This document shows, one piece after another, positions 37,300-46,631 of a stretch of 64,000 bases of DNA. The DNA is from an uncultured Eubacteriales bacterium (GTDB lineage Bacteria; Bacillota; Clostridia; Oscillospirales; CAG-272): NCBI GenBank assembly GCA_949299535.1, contig CASGAQ010000005.1, forward strand, positions 23,513-87,512, in the 5' to 3' direction. The notes beneath the pieces are model-generated. The model ran no database searches and was not told the origin of the DNA. It saw nothing but the letters and a program-made list of their open reading frames with translations. The stretch's first letter is position 1. Every line of letters starts with the position of its first letter. A program made the translations under genes and the position numbers.

Positions 37300-37440
37300 A
37301 AGGCTCCCTCCGGGAGGGAGCTGTCGCCGCAGGCGACTGAGGGAGAGCGCGTGACAATAAAATTCGCGTAAGCTGAAAGTCACGCGGGCTCCTTCCACCA
37401 CTTCGTGGTCCCCCTTCCTCCCGGAGGAAGGCTTTTGCGA
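37300..37440. repeat. Palindromic intergenic repeat (MITE/REP-like)
   Basis: Starts AAGGCTCCCTCCGGGAGG and ends CCTCCCGGAGGAAGGC, so the ends are inverted repeats and each end is itself a palindrome (GCTCCCTCCGGGAGGGAGC; CCTTCCTCCCGGAGGAAGG). Inside are TCGCC/GGCGA and ACCACTTCGTGGT hairpins and a GCGTGAC/GTCACGC pair. This is the form of short non-coding mobile repeats found between genes in gut Clostridia. No gene is credible within it. Confidence 0.7.
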
Positions 37441-37650
37441 GTCATTTCTCTGCGTATAGTGGGTTCGGGCTTCTGCCCGATATTGTCCCAGCGTGAGCGC
37501 AGGGACGGTGCGAGACGGGCGCCGCCAAATGGCGGTGGACATCCACGCGCTATGCTTGCCCCAGACGCGAGCGTCGGGAAAGCAGAAAATCTATTTATAT
37601 ATAGAGAGGTGAAACGATATTCTCGTTCCGCATATCCTCTTTCCAACCAA
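37441..37650. repeat. Gene-free stretch of consecutive small hairpins
   Basis: TCGGGC/GCCCGA, GTCCC/GGGAC, CCGCC/GGCGG, GTGGA/TCCAC and GACGC/GCGTC stems follow one another within 200 bp; local GC content is well above the flanks. Frames open across it on both strands lack binding sites and family likeness. It may be a second repeat element abutting the first. Confidence 0.5.
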
Positions 37651-37698
37651 AGAGTGATTTTGGTTGGAATTGTATTTGCAAAGTCGCTGACGAGTCGC

Positions 37699-37727
37699 TT
37701 TACCTTTTGTCACAAATATGCTATAAT
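37699..37727 (+). promoter_or_regulatory. Promoter for the XRE regulator
   Basis: TTTACC, 17-bp spacer, TATAAT, about 30 bp before the start. Confidence 0.6.
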
Positions 37728-37757
37728 ATAATCATCCAAGAGAAGGAGGACGATTGT

Positions 37758-38624
37758 ATGTCAATGGGAAAGAATATTGCTTATTTCAGAAAGAGCAAAA
37801 GATATACACAAGAAGAGTTAGGGCAGAAGATCGGAGTGACCAATCAAGCAGTATCAAAATGGGAGTTAGAAACCTCTATGCCTGATATCATGATTCTTCC
37901 TCAAATTGCAAATGCACTTGATGTCACCTTGGATGATTTATTTGCAGAACGGATAGTTCAAACCTCAACACCACAATCCCATGTTTTCAATGAAAACGCT
38001 GTTCACAACTTTCCGAAAGCAGCACAAGCCATGATCATTGATTCCTTGTGTCATCAAACAAATTTAGTGAATTGCAATTCTTGGGACTTTTTGAAAGCAG
38101 AACAGAATCCCTCCACGAAAAAGTACGATCAAATACGGCAGTTTTACACGATGTGTTGTTTATCTGACACCGCAGGAGCTGCATTCGTGTCTAATACTCT
38201 CACGATGATCGACTCCGGTATTAAGCCAACAGATATCGGTTCAATGTTTGATAAGCCTGAAGTAGCCTCTGGCATTAAAAAGCTATCGGATCCAAATGTG
38301 AGACAGGTGCTTTCTCATATTTGTAATGATTATTTTCAGAGCACAACACCGTTTGACCATAAGAATCCCGATTATTTTACGATAGAAATCCGACCGAATG
38401 AACTTTCTCGTCATCTTGGAATCTCCAGTGACAATATACTGGAAGCTTTGGAAAAACTGATATCCCTGCACATCGTAGAATTAGAAACAAATAACGGTAC
38501 GCGCTATCTGCTTCACAAAATCAAAGCAATCGAGGCTGCAGTAACTTTCCGATTGATTGAAAGACTCATTCATAATGAAGCTGGCTTTGGTTGTGGTGAG
38601 TTTTTTGCACTGACACAATATTAA
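37758..38624 (+). CDS. XRE-family transcriptional regulator with C-terminal winged-helix-like domain
   Basis: 288 aa; ATG at 37758 behind AAGGAGGAC. Residues 1-65 are a Cro/CI-type helix-turn-helix (QEELGQKIGVTNQAVSKWE) and end in the typical LDVTLDDLFAE. The rest is not a family I recognise, but residues ~210-260 (RPNELSRHLGISSDNILEALEKL) look like a second, winged-helix DNA-binding unit. Codons such as TTA and AGA and lower codon bias set it apart from its neighbours, and it lies beside repeat DNA, so recent acquisition is likely. Confidence 0.82.
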   Translation: MSMGKNIAYFRKSKRYTQEELGQKIGVTNQAVSKWELETSMPDIMILPQIANALDVTLDDLFAERIVQTSTPQSHVFNENAVHNFPKAAQAMIIDSLCHQTNLVNCNSWDFLKAEQNPSTKKYDQIRQFYTMCCLSDTAGAAFVSNTLTMIDSGIKPTDIGSMFDKPEVASGIKKLSDPNVRQVLSHICNDYFQSTTPFDHKNPDYFTIEIRPNELSRHLGISSDNILEALEKLISLHIVELETNNGTRYLLHKIKAIEAAVTFRLIERLIHNEAGFGCGEFFALTQY

Positions 38625-38640
38625 ATGGTTTTCTACAATC

Positions 38641-38715
38641 CTCGCCCCGCCACGCGCGGGGCTTTTCTTTGCTTTCAGCATATAAAAAAGCCACCACGAA
38701 AATCATAGTGACTGA
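38641..38715. repeat. Back-to-back terminator module, copy 1
   Basis: The plus-strand terminator GCCCCG/CGGGGC followed by TTTTCTTT ends the XRE gene; immediately beyond lies a minus-strand terminator-like hairpin with GTGGTGGCTTTTTT for asnA. The first ~36 bp match the inverse of 63854-63889 at all but one position, and the likeness continues through AAAAAAGCCACCAC. Confidence 0.8.
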
Positions 38716-38790
38716 TTTCATTTTACCGCTAACTGTGCACGCCGTCTTCTTTTGTTTTTTGTTTCTTATCATTACTATAACCGTACGATA

Positions 38791-39798
38791 TCAAAGAAGC
38801 ACTATATTATTTTCCGTGCAGATACGCTTCGTTTCTTTGTCCCAAATGGAAACCTGAACCTCGCCTATATGAGCTTTCTGGAGCAAGAGCATAGAAAGTC
38901 TGGACTGACCTATGCCTCCGCCCATCGTAAGAGGAAGTTCTCCGCCAAGAAGCGCTTTGTGGAAAGGCATATTCTTTCTGTCCTCGCATCCGGATTCCTT
39001 CAGCTGACGTTCAAGAGATTCTTTATCGACACGGATACCCATAGAAGAAATCTCAAAAGCGCATCCGAGAGTATCGTTCCAAAACATAATGTCGCCGTTG
39101 AGCGCCCAATCGTCGTAGTCGGGCGCACGTCCGTCATGGCGCTGTCCGGATCTAAGTTTGCCGCCTATCTGCATGATAAAAGCCGTTTTGTGCTCGCACA
39201 GGAAAATATTTTCGCGTTCCTTCGGAGTTCTATCGGGATACATATCTTCAAGTTCCTGCGTTGTAACGAACGTCACTTTTCGCTCAAGTTCGAGAGTGAG
39301 CTCGGGAAAATGCGTTTTTATTGCGTCAAGCGTATCGCAAATGGCGTCGACCTCGCGCTGTACTGTGTCTTTGAGATATTCGATGTTTCTGTCATCTTTT
39401 GTTATTATCTTTTCCCAGTCCCACTGGTCAGTGTAGACAGAGTGGAGATTATCCATCTCCTCGTCGCGGCGAATGGCGTTCATATCCGTGTAAAGCCCCT
39501 CGCCCGCGGAAAATTTATATGTGTGAAGCGCCATACGCTTCCATTTTGCAAGAGAATGTACGACAACGGCGTCTTTGCCCGTTTCCTTTATATCGAATCT
39601 TACAGGGCGTTCGACACCGTTAAGATCGTCGTTAAGACCTGTGTCGGGATCTACGAACAAAGGAGCCGAAACACGTTTGAGATTGAGCGAGCTGCAAAGT
39701 TTATTTTCAAAAATTTTTTTAATCATGCCTATGGCAGTCTGGGTTTCATACATGCCGAGAAGCGACTTGTATCCCGCGGGAATGATTACCTTACTCAT
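38791..39798 (-). CDS. asnA: Aspartate--ammonia ligase (asparagine synthetase A)
   Basis: Ammonia-dependent asparagine synthesis, 335 aa, class II tRNA-synthetase-like fold. Start ATG at 39798: AAAGAGG is correctly spaced from it, not from the ATG five codons earlier. Recognisable AsnA segments: LNDDLNGVERPVRFDI, VVHSLAKWKRMAL, TDMNAIRRDE, SVYTDQWDWEK, LPLTMGGGIGQSR. No truncation. Confidence 0.96.
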   Translation of the reverse strand: MSKVIIPAGYKSLLGMYETQTAIGMIKKIFENKLCSSLNLKRVSAPLFVDPDTGLNDDLNGVERPVRFDIKETGKDAVVVHSLAKWKRMALHTYKFSAGEGLYTDMNAIRRDEEMDNLHSVYTDQWDWEKIITKDDRNIEYLKDTVQREVDAICDTLDAIKTHFPELTLELERKVTFVTTQELEDMYPDRTPKERENIFLCEHKTAFIMQIGGKLRSGQRHDGRAPDYDDWALNGDIMFWNDTLGCAFEISSMGIRVDKESLERQLKESGCEDRKNMPFHKALLGGELPLTMGGGIGQSRLSMLLLQKAHIGEVQVSIWDKETKRICTENNIVLL

Positions 39799-39836
39799 GT
39801 TGACCTCTTTCATAATTCAAATTCACATTATTTTTC

Positions 39837-39865
39837 ATTTTATCATCTGACGGCGTAAATGTCAA
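39837..39865 (-). promoter_or_regulatory. Promoter for asnA
   Basis: TTGACA, 17-bp spacer, TAAAAT on the minus strand 40 bp before asnA. No T-box leader. Confidence 0.75.
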
Positions 39866-39986
39866 CCTAAAAGAAAGAAAAGAAGAATACTATCAGATAT
39901 AAAGGTAAAAGCCGACGCAGAGCGAAGATATGACGTATAAAAGCATAAAAATAAAAATAAGTTTATAGCCTGTTCACAAAATATGC

Positions 39987-40015
39987 TTAAATTAAGTTTA
40001 AATTAAGTTTATAAT
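39987..40015 (+). promoter_or_regulatory. Candidate promoter for the fused ABC exporter
   Basis: TTAAAT, 17-bp spacer, TATAAT. The -35 area is a tandem AAATTAAGTTT repeat, which makes the exact boxes uncertain. Confidence 0.5.
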
Positions 40016-40071
40016 TAAAATATATCAATACAAAACAAATTAAAGATAACCGTAAGAACAGGAGTAGAAAA

Positions 40072-43026
40072 ATGCTTCAGCTAAAAAACATCATAAAGAA
40101 GTATCATACGGGCGATGAAACGGTCGAAGCGCTGCGCGGCATAAGTATGGATTTCCGCGAAAGCGAGTTCGTTTCAATACTCGGTCCCTCAGGTTGCGGA
40201 AAAACGACTCTCCTCAATATAATAGGCGGACTTGACCAATATACGGAAGGCGACCTGATAATCGATGGTAAATCGACAAAAGAATTTAACGACAGAGATT
40301 GGGATACATACCGAAACCATAAAATAGGTTTTGTTTTCCAAAGCTACAATCTCATCGGTCATCAAACCGTTCTCTCAAACGTAGAACTTGCCCTTACTCT
40401 TTCAGGCGTTTCAAAATCAGAACGCCGAAAAAGAGCCGTGGAAGCTCTTGAAAAGGTCGGACTCAAAGATCAGATACATAAAAAGCCGAATCAGATGTCC
40501 GGCGGTCAAATGCAGAGGTTAGCCATTGCCCGCGCGCTCGTAAACAATCCGAAGATATTGCTTGCAGACGAGCCTACGGGAGCTTTGGACTCAGCCACAA
40601 GTATACAGATAATGGAGCTGCTCAAAGAAATATCTCAGGACAGACTCGTTATCATGGTAACGCACAATCCGGAACTTGCAGAGCGTTATTCCACAAGAAT
40701 AATCCGTCTGCTCGACGGCAAAATGACGGATGATACCGACCCCTACAAATGGGAAGCCCCGAAAATTAAAAAGTCAGATCCGCCCGCGATAACGCGCACG
40801 CAGAAAAAAGCCGAGAAAAAAGCGAGCAAAAAAACTTCCATGTCGTTTTTTACGGCACTTTCGCTCTCGCTCAACAACCTTATGACAAAGAAAGCGAGAA
40901 CGATACTGACAAGCTTTGCCGGTTCCATAGGAATCATAGGTATCGCGCTCATTCTTTCCATCTCCAACGGCTTGCAGCTTTACATCAATCATGTTCAAGA
41001 GGATACTCTCTCCTCTTATCCCATAACGATACAGGCAGAGTCCGCAGATTTGTCCTCTCTCGTATCCACGCTTATATCTACTGTAGAAGGAGAAAACTCG
41101 CATGAGCTTGACAAAGTGTATTCAAGCGTCATTCTGTACGACTTGATGAATTCGCTTACAAACACCGAAGCGACTAAAAATAACCTTTATGATTTCAAGA
41201 AGTTCCTCGACGAAAATATTGATAACGAATCTATAACCTCGGTCATATACGGCTATGATATGGAACTTCATATATATTCCTCGGATACGGAAAATATAAG
41301 ACAACTGAACCCTTCATCTTTGATAGATAACATTTACGGAAACTCATCTACATTATCTTCAGTACTGCCAACGAACAGCTATAACATCTGGAGCGAGCTT
41401 ATGCCCGGCAAAGACGGCGAATATGTAAATGAACTTATAAAAGAGCAGTACGAACTTATAGAAGGCGAATGGCCTGACAGTTATAACGAAGTGGTCCTCG
41501 TAGTCGACAAAAACAACGAGGTAAGCGACCTTGTTCTCGGTATGCTCGGCTTTAAGAGCGAAGAAGAGATGAACGAGATAATCAACGCAGCGCTCGAAGG
41601 CAGAGAGATACCTTCCTCTCAGGAATCATGGGAGTATTCAGAAATACTTTCCACAACATTTAAACTCGTTCTCCCGACGGATTACTATCAGTATAACGAC
41701 AAAACAGGCGAGTGGCTCGATATGAGCGAAAACGACAAGTATATGTCATACGTTCTTTCCAATGCGGAAGATATAAAGATAGTCGGTATCATACGTCCCG
41801 ATGAAGAAGCGATAGCTTCCTCCGTCACAGGCTCAGTAGGCTATACATACGCGCTTACCCAGCATGTAGCCGAAAAAATAAACGCAAGTGATATTGTAAA
41901 AGCACAGAAAGAGAACCCCGAAACGGATGTATTTACAGGTCTGCCGTTTAAAACGAACGATCATAAAGAACCCTCCGCGGAAGAAAAAGCACAGTCGGTA
42001 AAAGAATATGTCGCCTCTCTGGAGGAAACCAAAAAAGCGGAACTTTACACCGCGATAGCCTCACAAATGCCGGAAGACGAGCTTGAGGCGGCCGTGACGG
42101 AAAGCATGGCAAACTTCCCGACAAGAGAATCCATGGAAGCTGTCATAGCGCAGGCTTATGCCGCCGAAATGGGACTTTCGGAGGAAACAGTCCGCACATA
42201 TCTTGCTGACATGACAGATGAACAGATAACAGCGGCCATTAAGGAAATGCTGTCTATCCAGATAAAGGAACAATATTACTCCACAGTTTCCGAACAGCTT
42301 TCCGCAATGAGCATAGCACAGCTTTCCGCAATGCTCGACAATTACATTTCTTCTGCAACAAATGAGGAGCTTGCGCTCGTTTACGACACTCATATGCCCG
42401 CAACGGTCTCCGAAAGCACATATGACGACAACATAACAAAACTCGGCGTTTTCGATATTGACGATCCCTCGATGATAATCATATACGCCTCCAGCTTTGA
42501 AGCAAAAGACAATATCTCTGCGCTCATAGATGAATATAACGCAGGAAAAGATGAAGAGGATATGATAACATATACAGACTATGTCAAACTCATCATGTCT
42601 TCCGTTACAACGATAATCAACGCCATAAGCTACATACTTATAGCATTCGTTTCGATATCACTTATAGTTTCATCTATAATGATAGGTATCATCACATATA
42701 TCTCTGTCCTCGAAAGAACAAAAGAGATCGGTGTTCTCCGCGCAATCGGCGCCTCCAAAAAGGATGTCGGCAGAGTATTCAATGCTGAAACACTTATAGT
42801 AGGCTTCGCTTCGGGAATGTTCGGCATAATAATAACCATTATTCTCAATATACCAATAAATATTGTGATACAATCAATAACTGGTATCGGAAACATCGCT
42901 TCGCTCCCCATAGTCGGCGCAATAATACTTGTGCTGATAAGTATGTGTCTTACGCTTATAGCAGGTCTTATACCCTCCAAACTCGCGGCAAAGAAAGATC
43001 CCGTGGAAGCGCTTCGTTCCGAATAA
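40072..43026 (+). CDS. ABC transporter, ATPase fused to MacB/FtsX-type permease
   Basis: 984 aa. Residues 1-225 are the ATPase: GPSGCGKTT (Walker A), MSGGQMQRLAIARAL (signature), ILLADEPTGALD (Walker B), TH switch. After a basic linker comes a membrane helix (~285-305), a ~480-residue extracytoplasmic domain rich in Glu/Ser/Tyr, and three C-terminal membrane helices of an FtsX domain. This is the MacB/LolD-Bce type, which moves peptides, antibiotics or lipoproteins by mechanotransmission rather than classic transport. No two-component system is adjacent. Confidence 0.92.
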   Translation: MLQLKNIIKKYHTGDETVEALRGISMDFRESEFVSILGPSGCGKTTLLNIIGGLDQYTEGDLIIDGKSTKEFNDRDWDTYRNHKIGFVFQSYNLIGHQTVLSNVELALTLSGVSKSERRKRAVEALEKVGLKDQIHKKPNQMSGGQMQRLAIARALVNNPKILLADEPTGALDSATSIQIMELLKEISQDRLVIMVTHNPELAERYSTRIIRLLDGKMTDDTDPYKWEAPKIKKSDPPAITRTQKKAEKKASKKTSMSFFTALSLSLNNLMTKKARTILTSFAGSIGIIGIALILSISNGLQLYINHVQEDTLSSYPITIQAESADLSSLVSTLISTVEGENSHELDKVYSSVILYDLMNSLTNTEATKNNLYDFKKFLDENIDNESITSVIYGYDMELHIYSSDTENIRQLNPSSLIDNIYGNSSTLSSVLPTNSYNIWSELMPGKDGEYVNELIKEQYELIEGEWPDSYNEVVLVVDKNNEVSDLVLGMLGFKSEEEMNEIINAALEGREIPSSQESWEYSEILSTTFKLVLPTDYYQYNDKTGEWLDMSENDKYMSYVLSNAEDIKIVGIIRPDEEAIASSVTGSVGYTYALTQHVAEKINASDIVKAQKENPETDVFTGLPFKTNDHKEPSAEEKAQSVKEYVASLEETKKAELYTAIASQMPEDELEAAVTESMANFPTRESMEAVIAQAYAAEMGLSEETVRTYLADMTDEQITAAIKEMLSIQIKEQYYSTVSEQLSAMSIAQLSAMLDNYISSATNEELALVYDTHMPATVSESTYDDNITKLGVFDIDDPSMIIIYASSFEAKDNISALIDEYNAGKDEEDMITYTDYVKLIMSSVTTIINAISYILIAFVSISLIVSSIMIGIITYISVLERTKEIGVLRAIGASKKDVGRVFNAETLIVGFASGMFGIIITIILNIPINIVIQSITGIGNIASLPIVGAIILVLISMCLTLIAGLIPSKLAAKKDPVEALRSE

Positions 43027-43107
43027 ATGATATGATCGAAAACAGGTACACAAATCCGTTTGCCGCACCGATATCATAAAAAATCAAATGCAATTAAAAG
43101 GATCACA

Positions 43108-43854
43108 ATGGAAAACGACAAAATACTGCAAGATCACCTTACAGACCTTTCCGCCAGAGCGAAAGAAGGCTCATATTACACATATTCAGGCTTTCTCTCT
43201 TTGGCGGAGCAGGATCTGCTCCTTAAAACGAAAACGGATATAAAATACAAACTCATCGGCGGGTACGAAAATGCAGAACGCAAACTTGCCGCTTTCGGAA
43301 GCAAAGAGGACTTCGGATATGAGGAGGAAACTCCGATAGTATGCATAAAAATAGAACCTCTTATGCAAAAGTATGCCGACGCACTTTCACACCGGGATTT
43401 TCTCGGCTCGGTAATAGGCTTGGGACTTGAACGTGCTGTGACGGGCGATATAATAGTGCATGAAAATATCGGTTATATGTTTTGCCTTGAATCCATCGCG
43501 CCGTTTATCACCGAAAATCTCAAAAAAGTAAGAAGAACAGATGTGAAATGCTCCGTTGTTTCGTCGCTTCCGACAGAAACGGTAAAAATACCTGAAGAAA
43601 GTACATTTTTCGTCGCTTCGGAAAGGCTTGACGCCGTTATTGCCGCAGTATTCAATATTTCAAGAAGCGAAAGCCAAAAGCTTTTTGATAAAGAACTTGT
43701 TTTTTGCAACAGCAACCTTTGCGAAAACGCAGACCGCCAAATTCAGGACGGCGGAGTGGTTTCCGTGAGAGGTTATGGAAGATTCATATACTGCGGAATA
43801 GAAAAAACAACAAAAAAAGGCAGACTCTGTATAAAGGCAAGAGTATACAAATAA
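43108..43854 (+). CDS. S4-domain RNA-binding protein (YlmH-like)
   Basis: 248 aa, start ATG at 43108 behind AAAGGA. The N-terminal two thirds resemble YlmH (FLSLAEQDLL, FGYEEETPIVCIKIEP, LSHRDFLGSVIGLGLERAVTGDI); the C terminus is an S4 RNA-binding domain (ASERLDAVIAAVFNISRSESQKLF). YlmH usually sits in the dcw/divIVA cluster and binds ribosomes or rRNA; here it stands apart, 80 bp after the ABC exporter. Confidence 0.88.
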   Translation: MENDKILQDHLTDLSARAKEGSYYTYSGFLSLAEQDLLLKTKTDIKYKLIGGYENAERKLAAFGSKEDFGYEEETPIVCIKIEPLMQKYADALSHRDFLGSVIGLGLERAVTGDIIVHENIGYMFCLESIAPFITENLKKVRRTDVKCSVVSSLPTETVKIPEESTFFVASERLDAVIAAVFNISRSESQKLFDKELVFCNSNLCENADRQIQDGGVVSVRGYGRFIYCGIEKTTKKGRLCIKARVYK

Positions 43855-43857
43855 TTA

Positions 43858-43904
43858 TAAAATCTCCCCACATGTCTTAAAGACAATATGGGGAGATTTT
43901 TTAT
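43858..43904. terminator. Bidirectional terminator between the S4 gene and lysC
   Basis: AAAATCTCCCCACAT pairs with ATGTGGGGAGATTTT-like sequence (one mismatch) around a small inner GTCTT/AAGAC stem, with T runs on both strands. Confidence 0.85.
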
Positions 43905-43922
43905 ATCAAAAATGTTTTATAC

Positions 43923-45236
43923 TCAGATCCAATTTGCATCTTCAAAATCTTTGTAAAGAGCCTGTATAGCTTTCTTGTAATTGCTGTTGTCTACGCCGAC
44001 AATGATATTCGTTTCGTCCGGCGGCTGAGCTATCATCTTTATATTTATGCCGACTGCGGAAAGAGAAGCAAAGATTCTGGCGCATATACCGCTCTTGCCC
44101 GCCATATTTCTTCCGACGATAGCAATAAGTGCAAGTTCTTTCTTTACGTTTACTTTTGCTCCGAGTTCGTTCTCAATCTTGGAAACTATATCATACATAC
44201 AGCCCGAAACGGAAGAACCGGAAACTATGACGCTTACGGAATCTATGCCGGTGGGAAGATGTTCGACATTTATTTTATAATCTTCGAATATCTCAAGTAC
44301 GCGGCGTGTAAATCCTATCTCCGTTGACATATGATCCTTGAGAATATCGAAAGAAACAAAATCTTTCTTTCCTGCAATACCTGTGATGACGTAGCGTTCG
44401 TCATTGCAGTCGCGTTTGATTATAGTGCCGGGGCAGGAAGGCTCGTTCGTATTTCTGATATTTATGGAAATATTCTTCTCCTGCAAGGGAAAAATGCTGT
44501 CCTCGTGAAGAACGTTTGCACCCATATAGGAAAGCTCGCGCAGTTCAGTATATGTTATCTGAGATATAGTTTTGGGATTCTCGACTATTCTGGGGTCTGC
44601 CGTAAGAGTACCGGGAACGTCCGTCCAGTTCTCGTATATCTTGGCGTTCAAGAATCTTGCAAGGTAAGCACCGGTGATATCGGAGCCGCCGCGCGAGAAA
44701 AGACAAATTTCTCCGTTGGGATATGAGCCGTAAAATCCCGGAACAACGATCTTGCCGTGGCTTGAAAAGAATTTTTTCGCGTTCTGTTCGCTTCTTTCAA
44801 AATCCACTGTCCCGCTGTATGTGAATCTGATAATGTCTTTTGAATCAACAAAATCAAATCCCAGATATGCGCTCATAAGCTTTGCGGAAAGGTATTCGCC
44901 GCGGCTGATAAGATAATTTTGATCTATATCCTTTTTAAGTTTTGATTTTATGATGTCAAGGTCTGCGGAGATGTTGCTGGAAAGACCGAGATCTCTTTGT
45001 ATCTCCAGATATCTGCCGGCTATCATATTCCATATATCGGTGTAAGGCACGCCGTACTGAAGATGTGTATGGAGCGTGTAGAGCAAGTCTGTTATCTTGA
45101 TATCATCGCTCGATTTTTTACCGGCGGCAGAAACAACAACTATCTGACGCTCATTGTTTGCGTCGATTATGCTTTTGACTTTCTTGAATTGCTCGGCGCT
45201 TGCCATTGAGGTGCCGCCGAATTTTGTAACTATCAT
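43923..45236 (-). CDS. lysC: Aspartate kinase
   Basis: First step of the aspartate pathway, ATP-dependent phosphorylation of aspartate. 437 aa. KFGGTSMA at the N terminus (ATP site), FSRGGSDITGA catalytic segment, then two ACT domains in the C-terminal third (VEHLPTGIDSVSVIVSGS; IAIVGRNMAGKSGICARIFASL). The length is that of single-polypeptide class III-like kinases. Last gene of the L-box-controlled lysine operon, 36 bp after lysA. Confidence 0.95.
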   Translation of the reverse strand: MIVTKFGGTSMASAEQFKKVKSIIDANNERQIVVVSAAGKKSSDDIKITDLLYTLHTHLQYGVPYTDIWNMIAGRYLEIQRDLGLSSNISADLDIIKSKLKKDIDQNYLISRGEYLSAKLMSAYLGFDFVDSKDIIRFTYSGTVDFERSEQNAKKFFSSHGKIVVPGFYGSYPNGEICLFSRGGSDITGAYLARFLNAKIYENWTDVPGTLTADPRIVENPKTISQITYTELRELSYMGANVLHEDSIFPLQEKNISINIRNTNEPSCPGTIIKRDCNDERYVITGIAGKKDFVSFDILKDHMSTEIGFTRRVLEIFEDYKINVEHLPTGIDSVSVIVSGSSVSGCMYDIVSKIENELGAKVNVKKELALIAIVGRNMAGKSGICARIFASLSAVGINIKMIAQPPDETNIIVGVDNSNYKKAIQALYKDFEDANWI

Positions 45237-45272
45237 GTTTTTTCTCCGTTCTGTAAAGTTTTCGTTTGCGCG

Positions 45273-46568
45273 TCAATTATCGCAAAGACAAAGATCCTCA
45301 AAAGTCTCTCGCTTTACGGCGATGCGTTCGCCGTTCTTTCCTACAAGAAGTATCGCGGGACGAGGTATCCTATTATAATTGGAAGCCATGGAGTAGTTAT
45401 ACGCGCCCGTTACAAGCACGGCGAGAATATCTCCGCGCACAGGTCTGGGGAGCATTACATTCTCCTGGATAAGATCGCCGCTTTCGCAGCATCTGCCGGC
45501 GATGGAGCATTTGAAATCCGCAGTTTCGTTTGCTCTGTTTGCCAGCATTACAGTATATGCGGAACCATAGAGCGCGTATCTTGGATTATCGGGCATACCG
45601 CCGTCGATGGAAACATAATTTTTGAGATCGGCTATCTCTTTTACTGAACCGACGGTGTAAAGCGTTATACCGGTATCAGCAACGATACTTCTTCCCGGCT
45701 CCATAAGAATCTTAGGCATATCGACGCCAAATTCGGCACAGCGTTTTTTCACATGAGAAGCAACATCTGCAATATTCGCGTCTATGTCGATATGTGGATC
45801 AGCTTCAGTATAGCGGACGCCGAAGCCGCCGCCGAGGTTGAGTATATTCGCTCTGTAAGAATACTTGGACTTAACGTCCGCAATAAATTTCAGCATAATA
45901 TCGGCGGCGTCGCAGAAAGGCTCGCACTCGAATATCTGGGAACCTATATGGCAGTGGAAACCTTCAAGTATTATATGATTTTTGGAAAGAGCCGCTTCGA
46001 CCATCTCATAAGCTCTGCCCGTTTCAATGGCGGAACCGAATTTTGAATCCACACTGCCGGTAACTACCGCTTTATGAGTGTGCGGGTCTATTCCGGGAGT
46101 AATACGGAGAAGTATCTTCTGTGAAATTCCGTGAGCGCCTGCGATCTCATTTATCGCCCCAAGCTCTTCCTCATTGTCGACGATAAAATAACCAAGACCG
46201 TTTTCAATAGCATATTCTATATCCGCGTCGGTCTTATTATTTCCGTGGAAGAAAGCTTTTTCAAGAGGGAAACCGGCTTTTATAGCGGTATATAGCTCGC
46301 CGGAGGAAACGATATCCGTTCCCATTCCGCACTCTGCGACTATTCTGTAAATGCCCGTAAAGCAGAGCGCTTTAGAAGCATAAAGAGGCATGGAATCTTC
46401 ACCGAAATGCTTCTTCATGGAATTTACATAAAGACGGCAGTTTTGGCGAAGTCTGTCCTCATCAATGACATAGAGAGCAGTGCCGTATTTTTTGGCAAGG
46501 TCAACAGTATCAAATCCCGCTATGGCAAGATGTCCGTTTTCGTTTATTGTAAGGTTGGGGTAAAGCAT
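45273..46568 (-). CDS. lysA: Diaminopimelate decarboxylase
   Basis: PLP enzyme that makes lysine from meso-DAP. 431 aa, alanine-racemase-like barrel: the lysine that binds PLP lies in LYASKALCF; HCHIGSQI, the Gly-rich NLGGGFGVRY and EPGRSIVA are intact; the C-terminal CESGDLIQENVMLP gives the catalytic Cys from the partner subunit. AAAGAAAG-type site ahead of the ATG. Third in the operon after dapB. Confidence 0.96.
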   Translation of the reverse strand: MLYPNLTINENGHLAIAGFDTVDLAKKYGTALYVIDEDRLRQNCRLYVNSMKKHFGEDSMPLYASKALCFTGIYRIVAECGMGTDIVSSGELYTAIKAGFPLEKAFFHGNNKTDADIEYAIENGLGYFIVDNEEELGAINEIAGAHGISQKILLRITPGIDPHTHKAVVTGSVDSKFGSAIETGRAYEMVEAALSKNHIILEGFHCHIGSQIFECEPFCDAADIMLKFIADVKSKYSYRANILNLGGGFGVRYTEADPHIDIDANIADVASHVKKRCAEFGVDMPKILMEPGRSIVADTGITLYTVGSVKEIADLKNYVSIDGGMPDNPRYALYGSAYTVMLANRANETADFKCSIAGRCCESGDLIQENVMLPRPVRGDILAVLVTGAYNYSMASNYNRIPRPAILLVGKNGERIAVKRETFEDLCLCDN

Positions 46569-46631
46569 AAATATCCTTCTTTCTTAAAGGGAAAGTAAAA
46601 AATCAGATTTATATTTTTGGCAAAAAGCCGA

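Noticed and set aside
37405..37731. Open frame of 108 codons in the hairpin region
   Set aside because: It translates palindromic repeat DNA and overlaps the XRE promoter.
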